A DNA stretch of 37,051 nt from an uncultured Porphyromonadaceae bacterium. Lineage in GTDB: Bacteria > Bacteroidota > Bacteroidia > Bacteroidales > Muribaculaceae. Positions 24,950-32,415 of the stretch are shown in pieces (position 1 is the first letter of the stretch; each line of letters starts with the position of its first letter). The stretch covers positions 1 to 37,051 of the forward strand of contig CAMWIM010000018.1 of the NCBI GenBank assembly GCA_947174335.1. Reading direction: 5' to 3'. A program made the position numbers and the translations under genes. The notes under the pieces are model-generated. The model saw nothing but the letters and a program-made list of their open reading frames with translations. It was not told the DNA's origin and made no database searches.

Positions 24950-27562
24950 TTAATAGATTAGTTCGACATCGTCGATGGTTAGTACGTTTCCGATACGTTT
25001 TGAGTCGGAAAATCCTTGGAAAAGACCTTTAGAACCTTTTACACCTGAGACGCTGGGTGTTGTAGCTGTACTTGCAACAAATGACACTGTGATATGAGTA
25101 GCTTTTAATGGTGAATCTTGATAGAACAATGGGATTGTATATTCAGTAAAATCATTTACATTCTCATTAGAAACAAACTCATTAGATGATAGTACAACCT
25201 CCGAGCCATCTGCTTCACGATGTTCAACGCTTACAAAGGCTCTAAAGCTTTCGTTATTATGAGATTTGAACTTGTATTGGAACTTAAGTCCTGACGGGCG
25301 AGTATCAAACGGAATGCCATATGTGACAACTTCTGTATCGGGGTCTTCACCGTCACAATAATAGTCGCCCAAGAACATCATTCCACTTATTCGTCTTTTA
25401 ATCGATCCACTACTACCACTACTGTTGGAATAGGTTGCTCCTTCTCCATAACCGACGGCACTGATTTCAGCCGCATGACCAGATCCGTGACTTATGGGTA
25501 CTGTACTGCTTAATGAAGTATAAAAACATGTTGCACCATTATTTTGTCCCGTTGTAAGCGGATTACGGGTTTTCCAAGTTTGGTTTGACACAGAACCAAT
25601 AAAATAACGTGCAATGTAACTTTCTCCTATTCCAAGAGTTTTACCCGAGTATGCACCTTCCTCAGCCCAAGTATCAAATCGAGAAATTTCTTTCTCATCT
25701 TCAATTTGACGAGTTTTCTCGGTTAAAACCTCAACAACATCATTTGTAATAAGGATCTGTCCCTCTTCACCTGCCTGAGTTTTTTTAGCACGAGCCTGGA
25801 GTTCGTACATTGAATTAGGTTCGAGTCCGCTTACAGTGACAGTGGCAGCAACGCTCGCCTGAGAAACCGGGGTCGATTCCATAAGTTTCCATGCGTCATC
25901 ACCTTCGCCTCTCTTGCGGGCGTAAATCTCGATAGAGCTTCGATCAATAACACCCATATTTAAGTGAACCTTAGTACGAGTAGCAAAGGTGTTAAGACGG
26001 TCGGGGTCATATGTCTGGTCAAAATACATATATGAACCGACACGCTTAAACTCGACATCGTTAGAGACCTTGTTACCGCAATGGGCATGAATTTTAAGAT
26101 CGTTATGGTCACCGGGAACTTTCACAAACGCACACAACTGGAATTTGTCGTTTCCCGCAGAAATGCTGCTTGGCGGAGTCTGCTGAATTTCAGTCACAGT
26201 TGTCGGCACCCAGTTGCCATTGGCATCGGTATATTCAAAACGTAACTGGTCGGCAAATTGGACACCACCATTATATCTAACGTGAACGTGAGCAATTTCC
26301 TCGTTCATACCAAGCTGGAACTCAGTTCCGTTGGTCGAAGCTAACGAAAGCTCGAGTTTAATCGGTTTGAGATTCAACGTCATCGGAGCCGATTCACGGC
26401 CAAAACGGTCGGTAGCAACTACCGTAAATGATGTTATATCGTCGTCGCCGCCAATATAACGGATTGACTTGAGGATTGTACCGAAATCAACGATACCCAT
26501 CTGATCGGGTTTGGTCCAAAGCCCATAAACATCAAGTCCATAATAGCGAAGCAACGACTTGTCTTCTTCACTCGTCCCAATAAGTTCAATTTCTTTAGGG
26601 AACAGCAGATCATCAGTTTTTTCAACACATAGAGCACGCGAAACTGTTGTAAGCTTTACCGACTGTAAACCACCCATTGCAATAACCTGTATATCAAGTT
26701 CTTCATTATAGGGAACATTCTCAATAAAGTCAATCGGGGTTTTTCGTGTCGGATCAAAACCACGGGCTACAAGATAAGGAGCCGGGATAACATCGATATC
26801 TTTAGAGAGGTCAATGGGTGTAACTTCTGAGATAGTCTTATCATTATAGGTAATTTTCAACTCTGCAACCCCAAACTGGGCGTCAATATCAAATGTAACC
26901 CTGTAAAGGTGTTGGGGCTGAGCGTCAAACTGAGGAAGGGTCACAGTTCCTGACTTTCCGTCGGGTTTAACAAAATGGACGGTGACAGAAGTCGAACCGG
27001 GTTTAACGAACAAGTTTCCATCCTCATCCATTCCCGGGACTCTAAAAGTTTTACCGCTTGACGAATTGAGTTCGCTGTAAAACTCTTTCATGTAGATTTT
27101 AAACCCTGATGTATAGTCAACCTGAATAATACAGTTGGCAAGCGAAGCTGTTAAATCGACAGGGGTCACATCGTTGGTAAACACCTCAATATCAGCTTTA
27201 CCTTCAAATGCAGGTTTGTCAATACCTTCATCCTCGACGTCGCCACAGGCAGCTGTCACAGTATATTTACCGATAGGGAATTTGTATGCCGTAGGGAATT
27301 CATCAGACGATTTGAAGCTGAAAGTATGTTTCCCCGATTCATGTTGAAGTTTAATCTTAAGTTGATCGGAAGAGACACCACCAAGCAACTCCTCAACCGA
27401 GCCTCGGCTTTCCACGCAATTTATCACATGACTGTCAACACCGATTTTAATAGCGATTCCACCATGTCCTTGAACAACAGCATCATCGCCACATCCGTTT
27501 AGCATGAGAGCTCCGCCTGCGGCTAAAACTCCGGCTATTAGTGTTCTGATTCTATTTTTCAT
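24950..27562 (-). CDS. Large surface lipoprotein, DUF4493 plus Ig/Fn3-like and PCMD-like parts
   Basis: An 870-aa lipoprotein (lipobox LNGC, Cys24, then GDD) and the first gene of the set. The N-terminal ~230 residues (GGIAIKIGVDSHV) resemble DUF4493; the middle repeats Ig-like strands; a Fn3-like unit lies near 530-620 (LEPNSMYELQARAKKTQ). The C-terminal ~240 residues resemble the PCMD-like end of the 771-aa protein, both finishing with an acidic DD and hydrophobic residues (TIDDVELIY against YIDDFEFVY). This suggests the outer genes arose by duplication and the middle one lost or never had that module. Driven by the TAnnTTTG box at 27643-27650. Confidence 0.8.
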   Translation of the reverse strand: MKNRIRTLIAGVLAAGGALMLNGCGDDAVVQGHGGIAIKIGVDSHVINCVESRGSVEELLGGVSSDQLKIKLQHESGKHTFSFKSSDEFPTAYKFPIGKYTVTAACGDVEDEGIDKPAFEGKADIEVFTNDVTPVDLTASLANCIIQVDYTSGFKIYMKEFYSELNSSSGKTFRVPGMDEDGNLFVKPGSTSVTVHFVKPDGKSGTVTLPQFDAQPQHLYRVTFDIDAQFGVAELKITYNDKTISEVTPIDLSKDIDVIPAPYLVARGFDPTRKTPIDFIENVPYNEELDIQVIAMGGLQSVKLTTVSRALCVEKTDDLLFPKEIELIGTSEEDKSLLRYYGLDVYGLWTKPDQMGIVDFGTILKSIRYIGGDDDITSFTVVATDRFGRESAPMTLNLKPIKLELSLASTNGTEFQLGMNEEIAHVHVRYNGGVQFADQLRFEYTDANGNWVPTTVTEIQQTPPSSISAGNDKFQLCAFVKVPGDHNDLKIHAHCGNKVSNDVEFKRVGSYMYFDQTYDPDRLNTFATRTKVHLNMGVIDRSSIEIYARKRGEGDDAWKLMESTPVSQASVAATVTVSGLEPNSMYELQARAKKTQAGEEGQILITNDVVEVLTEKTRQIEDEKEISRFDTWAEEGAYSGKTLGIGESYIARYFIGSVSNQTWKTRNPLTTGQNNGATCFYTSLSSTVPISHGSGHAAEISAVGYGEGATYSNSSGSSGSIKRRISGMMFLGDYYCDGEDPDTEVVTYGIPFDTRPSGLKFQYKFKSHNNESFRAFVSVEHREADGSEVVLSSNEFVSNENVNDFTEYTIPLFYQDSPLKATHITVSFVASTATTPSVSGVKGSKGLFQGFSDSKRIGNVLTIDDVELIY

Positions 27563-27642
27563 TTTTCAATGATTGGTTCGTATTCAACCATGCGCCTCGT
27601 TGCGACTACAAGTCATCAAGTTAGCCCACAGTTTCCAATCTG

Positions 27643-27650
27643 CAAAGATA
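27643..27650 (-). promoter_or_regulatory. Promoter of the DUF4493 lipoprotein operon
   Basis: The minus strand reads TATCTTTG, an exact TAnnTTTG -7 box, 80 bases before the ATG at 27562. This leaves a leader of about 70 bases. Confidence 0.7.
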
Positions 27651-27803
27651 TAAAATTTTTCGCAATTCCGTTCACTTTGCCCCCGTTTTTTTACGTTTCA
27701 ACCAAAAAAATCGACTTTTTGACCACAAAAAGACACAGATTTAAGTTTTATAAAGAGAATAAGCAAGCTATTGAGAATCAGAGCTTTCAGAGAAATTAAA
27801 GGG

Positions 27804-27823
27804 ATTAGTCAGATTGGACTAAT
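27804..27823. promoter_or_regulatory. 7-bp dyad, possible operator
   Basis: ATTAGTC and GACTAAT are perfect reverse complements with 6 bases between them, 76 bases upstream of the capsid-cassette -7 box. No T-run follows on either strand, so a regulator site is likelier than a terminator, but the evidence is only the symmetry. Confidence 0.35.
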
Positions 27824-27898
27824 TGGTCTTATAAGATTGATTGGTAGCGAGTTGAACAGAGTGTTACCTTTTGGTGAAAAACAGCGTTTTTGGCATCG

Positions 27899-27906
27899 TA
27901 ACTTTG
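27899..27906 (+). promoter_or_regulatory. Promoter of the capsid/portal cassette
   Basis: TAACTTTG is an exact TAnnTTTG -7 box, 44 bases before the ATG at 27951. A TTTG at 27870-27873 is a possible -33 element, although the 25-base spacing is longer than usual. A native bacterial-type promoter in front of a phage-derived cassette is notable. Confidence 0.65.
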
Positions 27907-27950
27907 CAGTGTCAATTCAAAACAACAAAAAATCTTAATCATTAACAACT

Positions 27951-28310
27951 ATGTTTTCTCACACCCAAAACCTTGATGAACAGGCTCAAAAACTGACAAG
28001 TACAACACCCGAACAACCTGCCGAAGTGCAACCGGTAGAGCAGATTGAAACTGTACCCGAACAATCGGAACCGCACGAATCAGATGGTTCAGCTGATACA
28101 GAACCGGCTGAACAGTCTGCAGAACCTTCGACCGACCCAATTGCCGAAGCCGAACAGCGCGGATTTCAACGTGCCATGGCTCTTCGTGCCGAAGAACTGT
28201 TCAATCGTCCGACATCGGGTTCGCCCACGTTCCCCAAACCCGATCCCGACGAAGCCGCGGCATCAGACATCGTATTTCTCTCACGTGTGCGCCGCAGCGT
28301 TTGGGATTAG
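27951..28310 (+). CDS. Small acidic protein preceding capsid gene (scaffold- or tail-peptide-like)
   Basis: A 119-aa protein. Residues 1-65 are disordered and rich in Glu, Gln, Pro, Ser and Thr. Residues ~66-85 (EAEQRGFQRAMALRAEELF) form a likely helix, and a Pro-rich linker leads to a C-terminal peptide SDIVFLSRVRRSVWD. No enzyme motif is present. A disordered body with a helix and a conserved-looking basic/aromatic tail directly before a capsid gene is reminiscent of scaffolding proteins or capsid-targeting peptides, but this is inference. The capsid gene starts 66 bases later after an A/T-rich spacer with repeated TTAATTTTTAATTTTT units. Confidence 0.6.
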   Translation: MFSHTQNLDEQAQKLTSTTPEQPAEVQPVEQIETVPEQSEPHESDGSADTEPAEQSAEPSTDPIAEAEQRGFQRAMALRAEELFNRPTSGSPTFPKPDPDEAAASDIVFLSRVRRSVWD

Positions 28311-28376
28311 TCAATGCTTAATTTTTAATTTTTAATTTTCCAATTTTCATTTTTTCTAAACTTTAACTTAATTTTT

Positions 28377-29618
28377 ATGTCACAAACTTCAATTATTGGC
28401 AATGCCATTGTAAACAATCCTGCAACACTCAACACTGTAACCGAAGTATCGCCCGATCTTCTTCTCAACGAGATTGACAGCCGTCTTGTGAAGATTCGCC
28501 CGATGTCCACACCGATTGACCAGATTTCGCGTTTCGCCGCTAACCGCAAAGCCGGAAGCATGGTTGTCGATTATTACTCGGTTGACACCCGCCCATCTTC
28601 GTTCACAATAAAAAAACTTGACGGAATTTACGGCGGAGTCACTCCCCTCCACCACTATGAACTTCAAGTTGATAAAGGTCCGATTCCCTGCCAGGTCAGC
28701 GAAACGTTGCTCATCCCCTCGATCACATTCAACGACAAGAACGGCAACAAAGTGATGGCGATGCTTTATGTCGTTTCGGCAACTACCGACAAAGCCGAGG
28801 TTATCGCTGTCAACCAACCCGCCGACTCAGACGACATCAACATAGGCAACGGTGTGGAAGTTGTCAGAATGGGACGCGCCGCAACCGAGCTCGACGTTCA
28901 AACTCCCCAATATCAGGCAATCCCTGTAAAATCGACCAACTTCTGTCAAATTTTCAAAGCGCAGGTTGAGCAGTCGACCTTTGTCAAGCTTGCCAACAAA
29001 GAAACAGGCTGGACTTTCAGCGATCAGGAAGAATCGGCTGTAATCGACATGAGACTCGGCATGGAAAAAAGTTTCCTTTTCGGCACAAAACTCCGTTTTG
29101 AAGACCCTGTCAAGCATGAGGAAGTTTTGTTGACAGGCGGTATCTGGAATCAGGTTTCACGTCGTTGGACCTACCGACGTGGCGACAAGTTCACCGCAAC
29201 CGACATTGTCGCAATGATGAAAGATGCATTTACGCTCAACGCCGGTTCGTCGCGCAAGATTTTGATTGGTGGTTCGGGCTTTATTCAGAAGCTTCACACC
29301 CTCAGCGAAGACAACTATTTCATGTCGCCCGACCGCATGATTACACGCTGGGGGATCGATTTCACCGAGTTGCGCACCAAGTTCGGAACGCTATATGTTG
29401 TTCTTTCTGAAGTGTTTGACCTTTGCGGACACGGCGATGACGCTTTCATCCTCGACCCGGAATATATCACCAAATATACCCACATTCCTTTCCAAGCCGA
29501 GACCCTGAACCTGCGCAACTCAGGTCAGCGTAACACCGACGCAATCGTGCTTACCGAGGCAAGTTGTCTTGTGCTCCGATATCCCGATGCCCACATGCGA
29601 ATCGAGGCTGTCGATTAA
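28377..29618 (+). CDS. HK97-fold major capsid protein (SU10/DUF5309-like)
   Basis: A 413-aa protein resembling the SU10-like/DUF5309 major capsid proteins of tailed phages. Supporting segments: an N-terminal arm ending in KIRPMSTPIDQISRF; NFCQIFKAQVEQSTFVKLAN, where such proteins carry the spine-helix region; EESAVIDMRLGMEKSFLFGT; TGGIWNQV; and the C-terminal A-domain-like KFGTLYVVLSEVF. These proteins form icosahedral shells around DNA. The frame is intact, without stops or frameshifts. Codon use is GC-richer than the flanking lipoprotein and RiPP genes. The family call is from pattern recognition and needs a profile search; a structural role is likely. Confidence 0.78.
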   Translation: MSQTSIIGNAIVNNPATLNTVTEVSPDLLLNEIDSRLVKIRPMSTPIDQISRFAANRKAGSMVVDYYSVDTRPSSFTIKKLDGIYGGVTPLHHYELQVDKGPIPCQVSETLLIPSITFNDKNGNKVMAMLYVVSATTDKAEVIAVNQPADSDDINIGNGVEVVRMGRAATELDVQTPQYQAIPVKSTNFCQIFKAQVEQSTFVKLANKETGWTFSDQEESAVIDMRLGMEKSFLFGTKLRFEDPVKHEEVLLTGGIWNQVSRRWTYRRGDKFTATDIVAMMKDAFTLNAGSSRKILIGGSGFIQKLHTLSEDNYFMSPDRMITRWGIDFTELRTKFGTLYVVLSEVFDLCGHGDDAFILDPEYITKYTHIPFQAETLNLRNSGQRNTDAIVLTEASCLVLRYPDAHMRIEAVD

Positions 29619-29640
29619 TCAATAACATATTTTTTTCAAC

Positions 29641-30180
29641 ATGCTTTTTTCACAAAAAGAGATGCTTGAGCAGTGGCGCCTGCGCCACTGTCTCGACGCC
29701 TCGGGCATAACCGGAAACGCCGATGACCGTTTTGACCGCAGAGACTCTGACTTGATCGATTTGGCGCAGATGAACGACTGGTATGCCGAGCTGTTAGCGC
29801 GTGGCGACAAATCGCTCGTTCAGGCAACCGACATTACATCACGCCTGACCCTGAACTCAGGAGAGATCAGCGGAGAATGGACAGCACGACTCCCCGACGA
29901 CGTCATAGCAGTTGTCGCGATGGAGCTTAATGAGGCGGGCAATGTCGAGATTATAGACCCGACATCGCGACTTGCCGGATTGCTGAACGGTGAGTTTGCT
30001 CCGATTCCGTCACAAAAGCCGATTGCATTTGCCAAAGACGGTGTTTTAAAGGTGTTTATCGACATCGGTTCTCAGGTTTCGCTCAGTCGTGTTATGGCTG
30101 TGACAGCTCCGCCCGACGGCTTCTATTCAATCACTCAAAAAGGGTTGGCTTTAATTCCCAAGCCCGACCTTTATCTTTAA
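29641..30180 (+). CDS. Unknown protein between capsid and portal genes (possible connector)
   Basis: A 179-aa protein I do not recognise. The N-terminus is helical and charged (LFSQKEMLEQWRLRHCLDAS, DLIDLAQMNDWYAELLARGD); from residue ~62 it is strand-rich (TSRLTLNSGEISGEWTARLP) and ends in a basic/Pro tail. No signal peptide or membrane segment. Position between capsid and portal genes suggests a head-completion, connector or decoration role, but that is inference only. It starts 22 bases after the capsid stop and ends 15 bases before the portal-like gene, so all are one transcription unit. Confidence 0.6.
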   Translation: MLFSQKEMLEQWRLRHCLDASGITGNADDRFDRRDSDLIDLAQMNDWYAELLARGDKSLVQATDITSRLTLNSGEISGEWTARLPDDVIAVVAMELNEAGNVEIIDPTSRLAGLLNGEFAPIPSQKPIAFAKDGVLKVFIDIGSQVSLSRVMAVTAPPDGFYSITQKGLALIPKPDLYL

Positions 30181-30195
30181 TCTTAATCTTGAAAT

Positions 30196-31602
30196 ATGAT
30201 AAACCAAAACAGCAAAGAGGCTGCCGTTTTCACAGCTGCGGTCGAAGCGTGGCGACGGTTGTCGGGACTTCGTGCCAACCGCGAGCGAATGAAAAACTAT
30301 GCCTACGGACGCCAATGGAATGACCGGGTTATTGACCCTATTACGGGCGAATCGATGACCGAAGGCGAGATGGCACGCGTTGCAACCGGACGTGACCCGC
30401 TGACCAATAACTTGATTCGTCAGATGGTTAAAACAATCATCGGGCGATTCAGATATATGAGGTCGCAGGAAGATGTCGCCGATAGTGACATGGCACGTTT
30501 GTACTCGTTCAACAGTCTTGACGAGCTCGACAGCCGGGCGATGGAAGAATTCCTCATGTCGGGCTGCATTATTCAGCGAGTGGCTGCCGAACGACGTCGC
30601 GACGGCATTATGCATCACTATGTCGATAATGTGTCGCCCGCCGACTTCTTTATCAACACCGTCAACGACCCGCGAGGCTGGGACACCGAGCTTATCGGAA
30701 TGCTTCACGACCTGTCGTTGCCCGACATAGAGAGCCGGTTTGGCAACAACGACCCGAAAAAGATTGCATTAATCCGCCATGCGTTCAGTGCCGAACAAGG
30801 CGACTCCCGATTTTTCAGGTCTCCGACAGGACGATGTCGCGTTATCGAAGTGTGGACTCTCGAAAGCAGTCGGATAGCACGAGTCCTCGACCCCGATACG
30901 GCTGATTATCGGGAAGTCACCATAACAAAAGAGGTCGCCGACAAACTGCGTGCCGACGAACAACAGCGACACGATGCCGGACTGGCTCCGCTCCGGGTCA
31001 ACCACACGCGCATCAACCGCTGGCATGGCAGATTTTTCGCTCCGGACGGCACGATGATTTCTCACGTTGTCTCGCAGCTTTCATCGGGCGACCATCCGTT
31101 TGTAGTCAAGTTTTATCCGCTCATCGACGGCGAAGTTCACTCGTTTGTCGAGGATATCGTTGACCAGCAAAGGCAAATCAACCGACTGCTCGTCGTTTCA
31201 GACCACATTCTGTCAACCGCCGCCAAAGGGGTGCTGATGTATCCGACACGAGCCAAGCCTGACTTCATTACGTGGAAAGACATTGCCCACCGATGGGCTG
31301 TGTGCGGCAGTCTCATCCCCTATGAACCGGTAGCCGGAGGCGATACCCCGAAACAGATTACGTCATCGGGGCTTGATGCGGGTGTCACCACCCTGCTCGA
31401 CACTCAAATGAAGTTGATACGCGACATCTCGGGAGTCGGGTCGGTGATTTCGGGCGGTAACGGAGTCAACGCTACCGGTGCCGACAGTCTCGCCGCCCAA
31501 ATCGACAATGCAACCATCGCCTTGAACGATCTGTTTGCCACATTTGCCGATTTTATAGCACGTCGCGACAAAAAAGCGACAGAATTACCGCGTGAAATCT
31601 GA
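30196..31602 (+). CDS. Phage portal-like protein
   Basis: A 468-aa protein resembling tailed-phage portal proteins, which form the dodecameric ring at one capsid vertex for DNA entry and exit. Supporting features: YAYGRQWNDR (residues 35-44), NLIRQMVKTIIGRFRYMRS (72-90), the long stem-like helix VEDIVDQQRQINRLLVVSDH (318-337), and a C-terminal helical part (TTLLDTQMKLIRDISG, 398-413; AQIDNATIALNDLFATFADF, 434-453). The length is at the short end for portals. In most tailed phages the portal lies before the capsid gene next to the large terminase; here it is last and no terminase is present. Intact frame. Confidence 0.72.
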   Translation: MINQNSKEAAVFTAAVEAWRRLSGLRANRERMKNYAYGRQWNDRVIDPITGESMTEGEMARVATGRDPLTNNLIRQMVKTIIGRFRYMRSQEDVADSDMARLYSFNSLDELDSRAMEEFLMSGCIIQRVAAERRRDGIMHHYVDNVSPADFFINTVNDPRGWDTELIGMLHDLSLPDIESRFGNNDPKKIALIRHAFSAEQGDSRFFRSPTGRCRVIEVWTLESSRIARVLDPDTADYREVTITKEVADKLRADEQQRHDAGLAPLRVNHTRINRWHGRFFAPDGTMISHVVSQLSSGDHPFVVKFYPLIDGEVHSFVEDIVDQQRQINRLLVVSDHILSTAAKGVLMYPTRAKPDFITWKDIAHRWAVCGSLIPYEPVAGGDTPKQITSSGLDAGVTTLLDTQMKLIRDISGVGSVISGGNGVNATGADSLAAQIDNATIALNDLFATFADFIARRDKKATELPREI

Positions 31603-31659
31603 AACATATTGCCGTCGCGAGTTGTTTAATAATAAAAGTGCTACAAACAACTCACCGTT

Positions 31660-32409
31660 ATGCAAAAAATTTCACCCGAGTTAAAACATAAGATTCTCAA
31701 CAGTTGCCACGTGACAATCCTGATATTGTCGGTGCTCCTGATTGTGTATATGTCATACGACACGTTTCACAACGTAATGTTTTTAGAGAATGATAACTAC
31801 ATGAACTTTCAGCTGTTTGTTTGTGTAGTTTTCATTCTTGATTTTTTTGTAGAGCTCTTCATTGCCGACGACAAATGGAGCTACACCAAGCGACGCCTCG
31901 TGTTCCTGATATTGTCAATCCCCTACCTCAACCTGATACATCACTACCAGATTCAACTCAGCAGCGACGCTTTGTATTTTGTGCGCTTCATCCCGATGGC
32001 GCGTGGTGCGCTCGCCCTCGCAATCGTGCTTGGTTACATTTCGCGCAACCGCATCACAAGCCTTTTCACGTCATACATTTCAATCATGCTGCTCATCACC
32101 TACTTTTCAAGTCTGATTTTCTTTGACCGCGAGCGTATGGTAAACCCAGACGTGACAAGCTATTGGACAGCACTCTGGTGGTGTGGCATGGAGGTAACAT
32201 CGCTCGGATGTGACATCTACCCCGTGACCGTCGCCGGCAAAATTTTGAGCGTGGTTCTTTCATTCATGGGCATGATCATGTTCCCGCTCTTCACCGTCTA
32301 TCTCACCAACGTAATCAAAAACCGCCACAATAACGGCTCGAAGCTCGCCGCACAATTTGCAACGAGCTCCGACAAAAGTTCTACACAAAGTCAAGACGGT
32401 CAGGGTTAG
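31660..32409 (+). CDS. Six-TM ion channel (potassium-channel family) with atypical filter
   Basis: A 249-aa membrane protein with S1-S6-like helices: about 18-37, 48-68, 80-95, 103-127, 138-155 and 193-219. The pore loop is at ~168-190 (YWTALWWCGMEVTSLGCD). The filter TSLGCD (180-185) aligns without gaps to the potassium-channel TVGYGD, so the GYG core is replaced. The S6-like helix ends FPLFTVYLTNVI, and the C-terminal tail is short and Ser/Gln-rich. It could be a channel with altered selectivity or a divergent K+ channel. It begins 57 bases after the portal-like gene on the same strand and may be co-transcribed with it; its 3' end is 6 bases from the convergent exporter gene. Confidence 0.8.
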   Translation: MQKISPELKHKILNSCHVTILILSVLLIVYMSYDTFHNVMFLENDNYMNFQLFVCVVFILDFFVELFIADDKWSYTKRRLVFLILSIPYLNLIHHYQIQLSSDALYFVRFIPMARGALALAIVLGYISRNRITSLFTSYISIMLLITYFSSLIFFDRERMVNPDVTSYWTALWWCGMEVTSLGCDIYPVTVAGKILSVVLSFMGMIMFPLFTVYLTNVIKNRHNNGSKLAAQFATSSDKSSTQSQDGQG

Positions 32410-32415
32410 TCGTGT

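Larger units (their letters stand above)
27563..27950. other. Divergent intergenic region between lipoprotein operon and capsid cassette
   Basis: 388 bases without a supported gene. It contains the minus-strand promoter (27643-27650), the plus-strand promoter (27899-27906), a perfect 7-bp inverted repeat ATTAGTC-AGATTG-GACTAAT at 27804-27823, and otherwise A/T-rich sequence. A 76-codon frame at 27569-27799 runs through the promoter and has no protein-like features. Confidence 0.7.

Noticed and set aside
27569-27799. 76-codon + strand frame between the lipoprotein and capsid operons
   Set aside because: It runs across the minus-strand promoter, has low-complexity Lys/Phe/Thr composition and no family features, and no promoter or leader sequence fits its ATG.
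27899-31602. Complete prophage
   Set aside because: No terminase, tail, lysis, repressor, integrase or flanking att-like direct repeat could be seen, and the flanks are ordinary bacterial genes.
32188-32224. Frameshift in the channel pore explaining the lost GYG
   Set aside because: The frame is continuous with helix and pore residues conserved on both sides, and TSLGCD aligns without a gap, so substitution is likelier than an indel.
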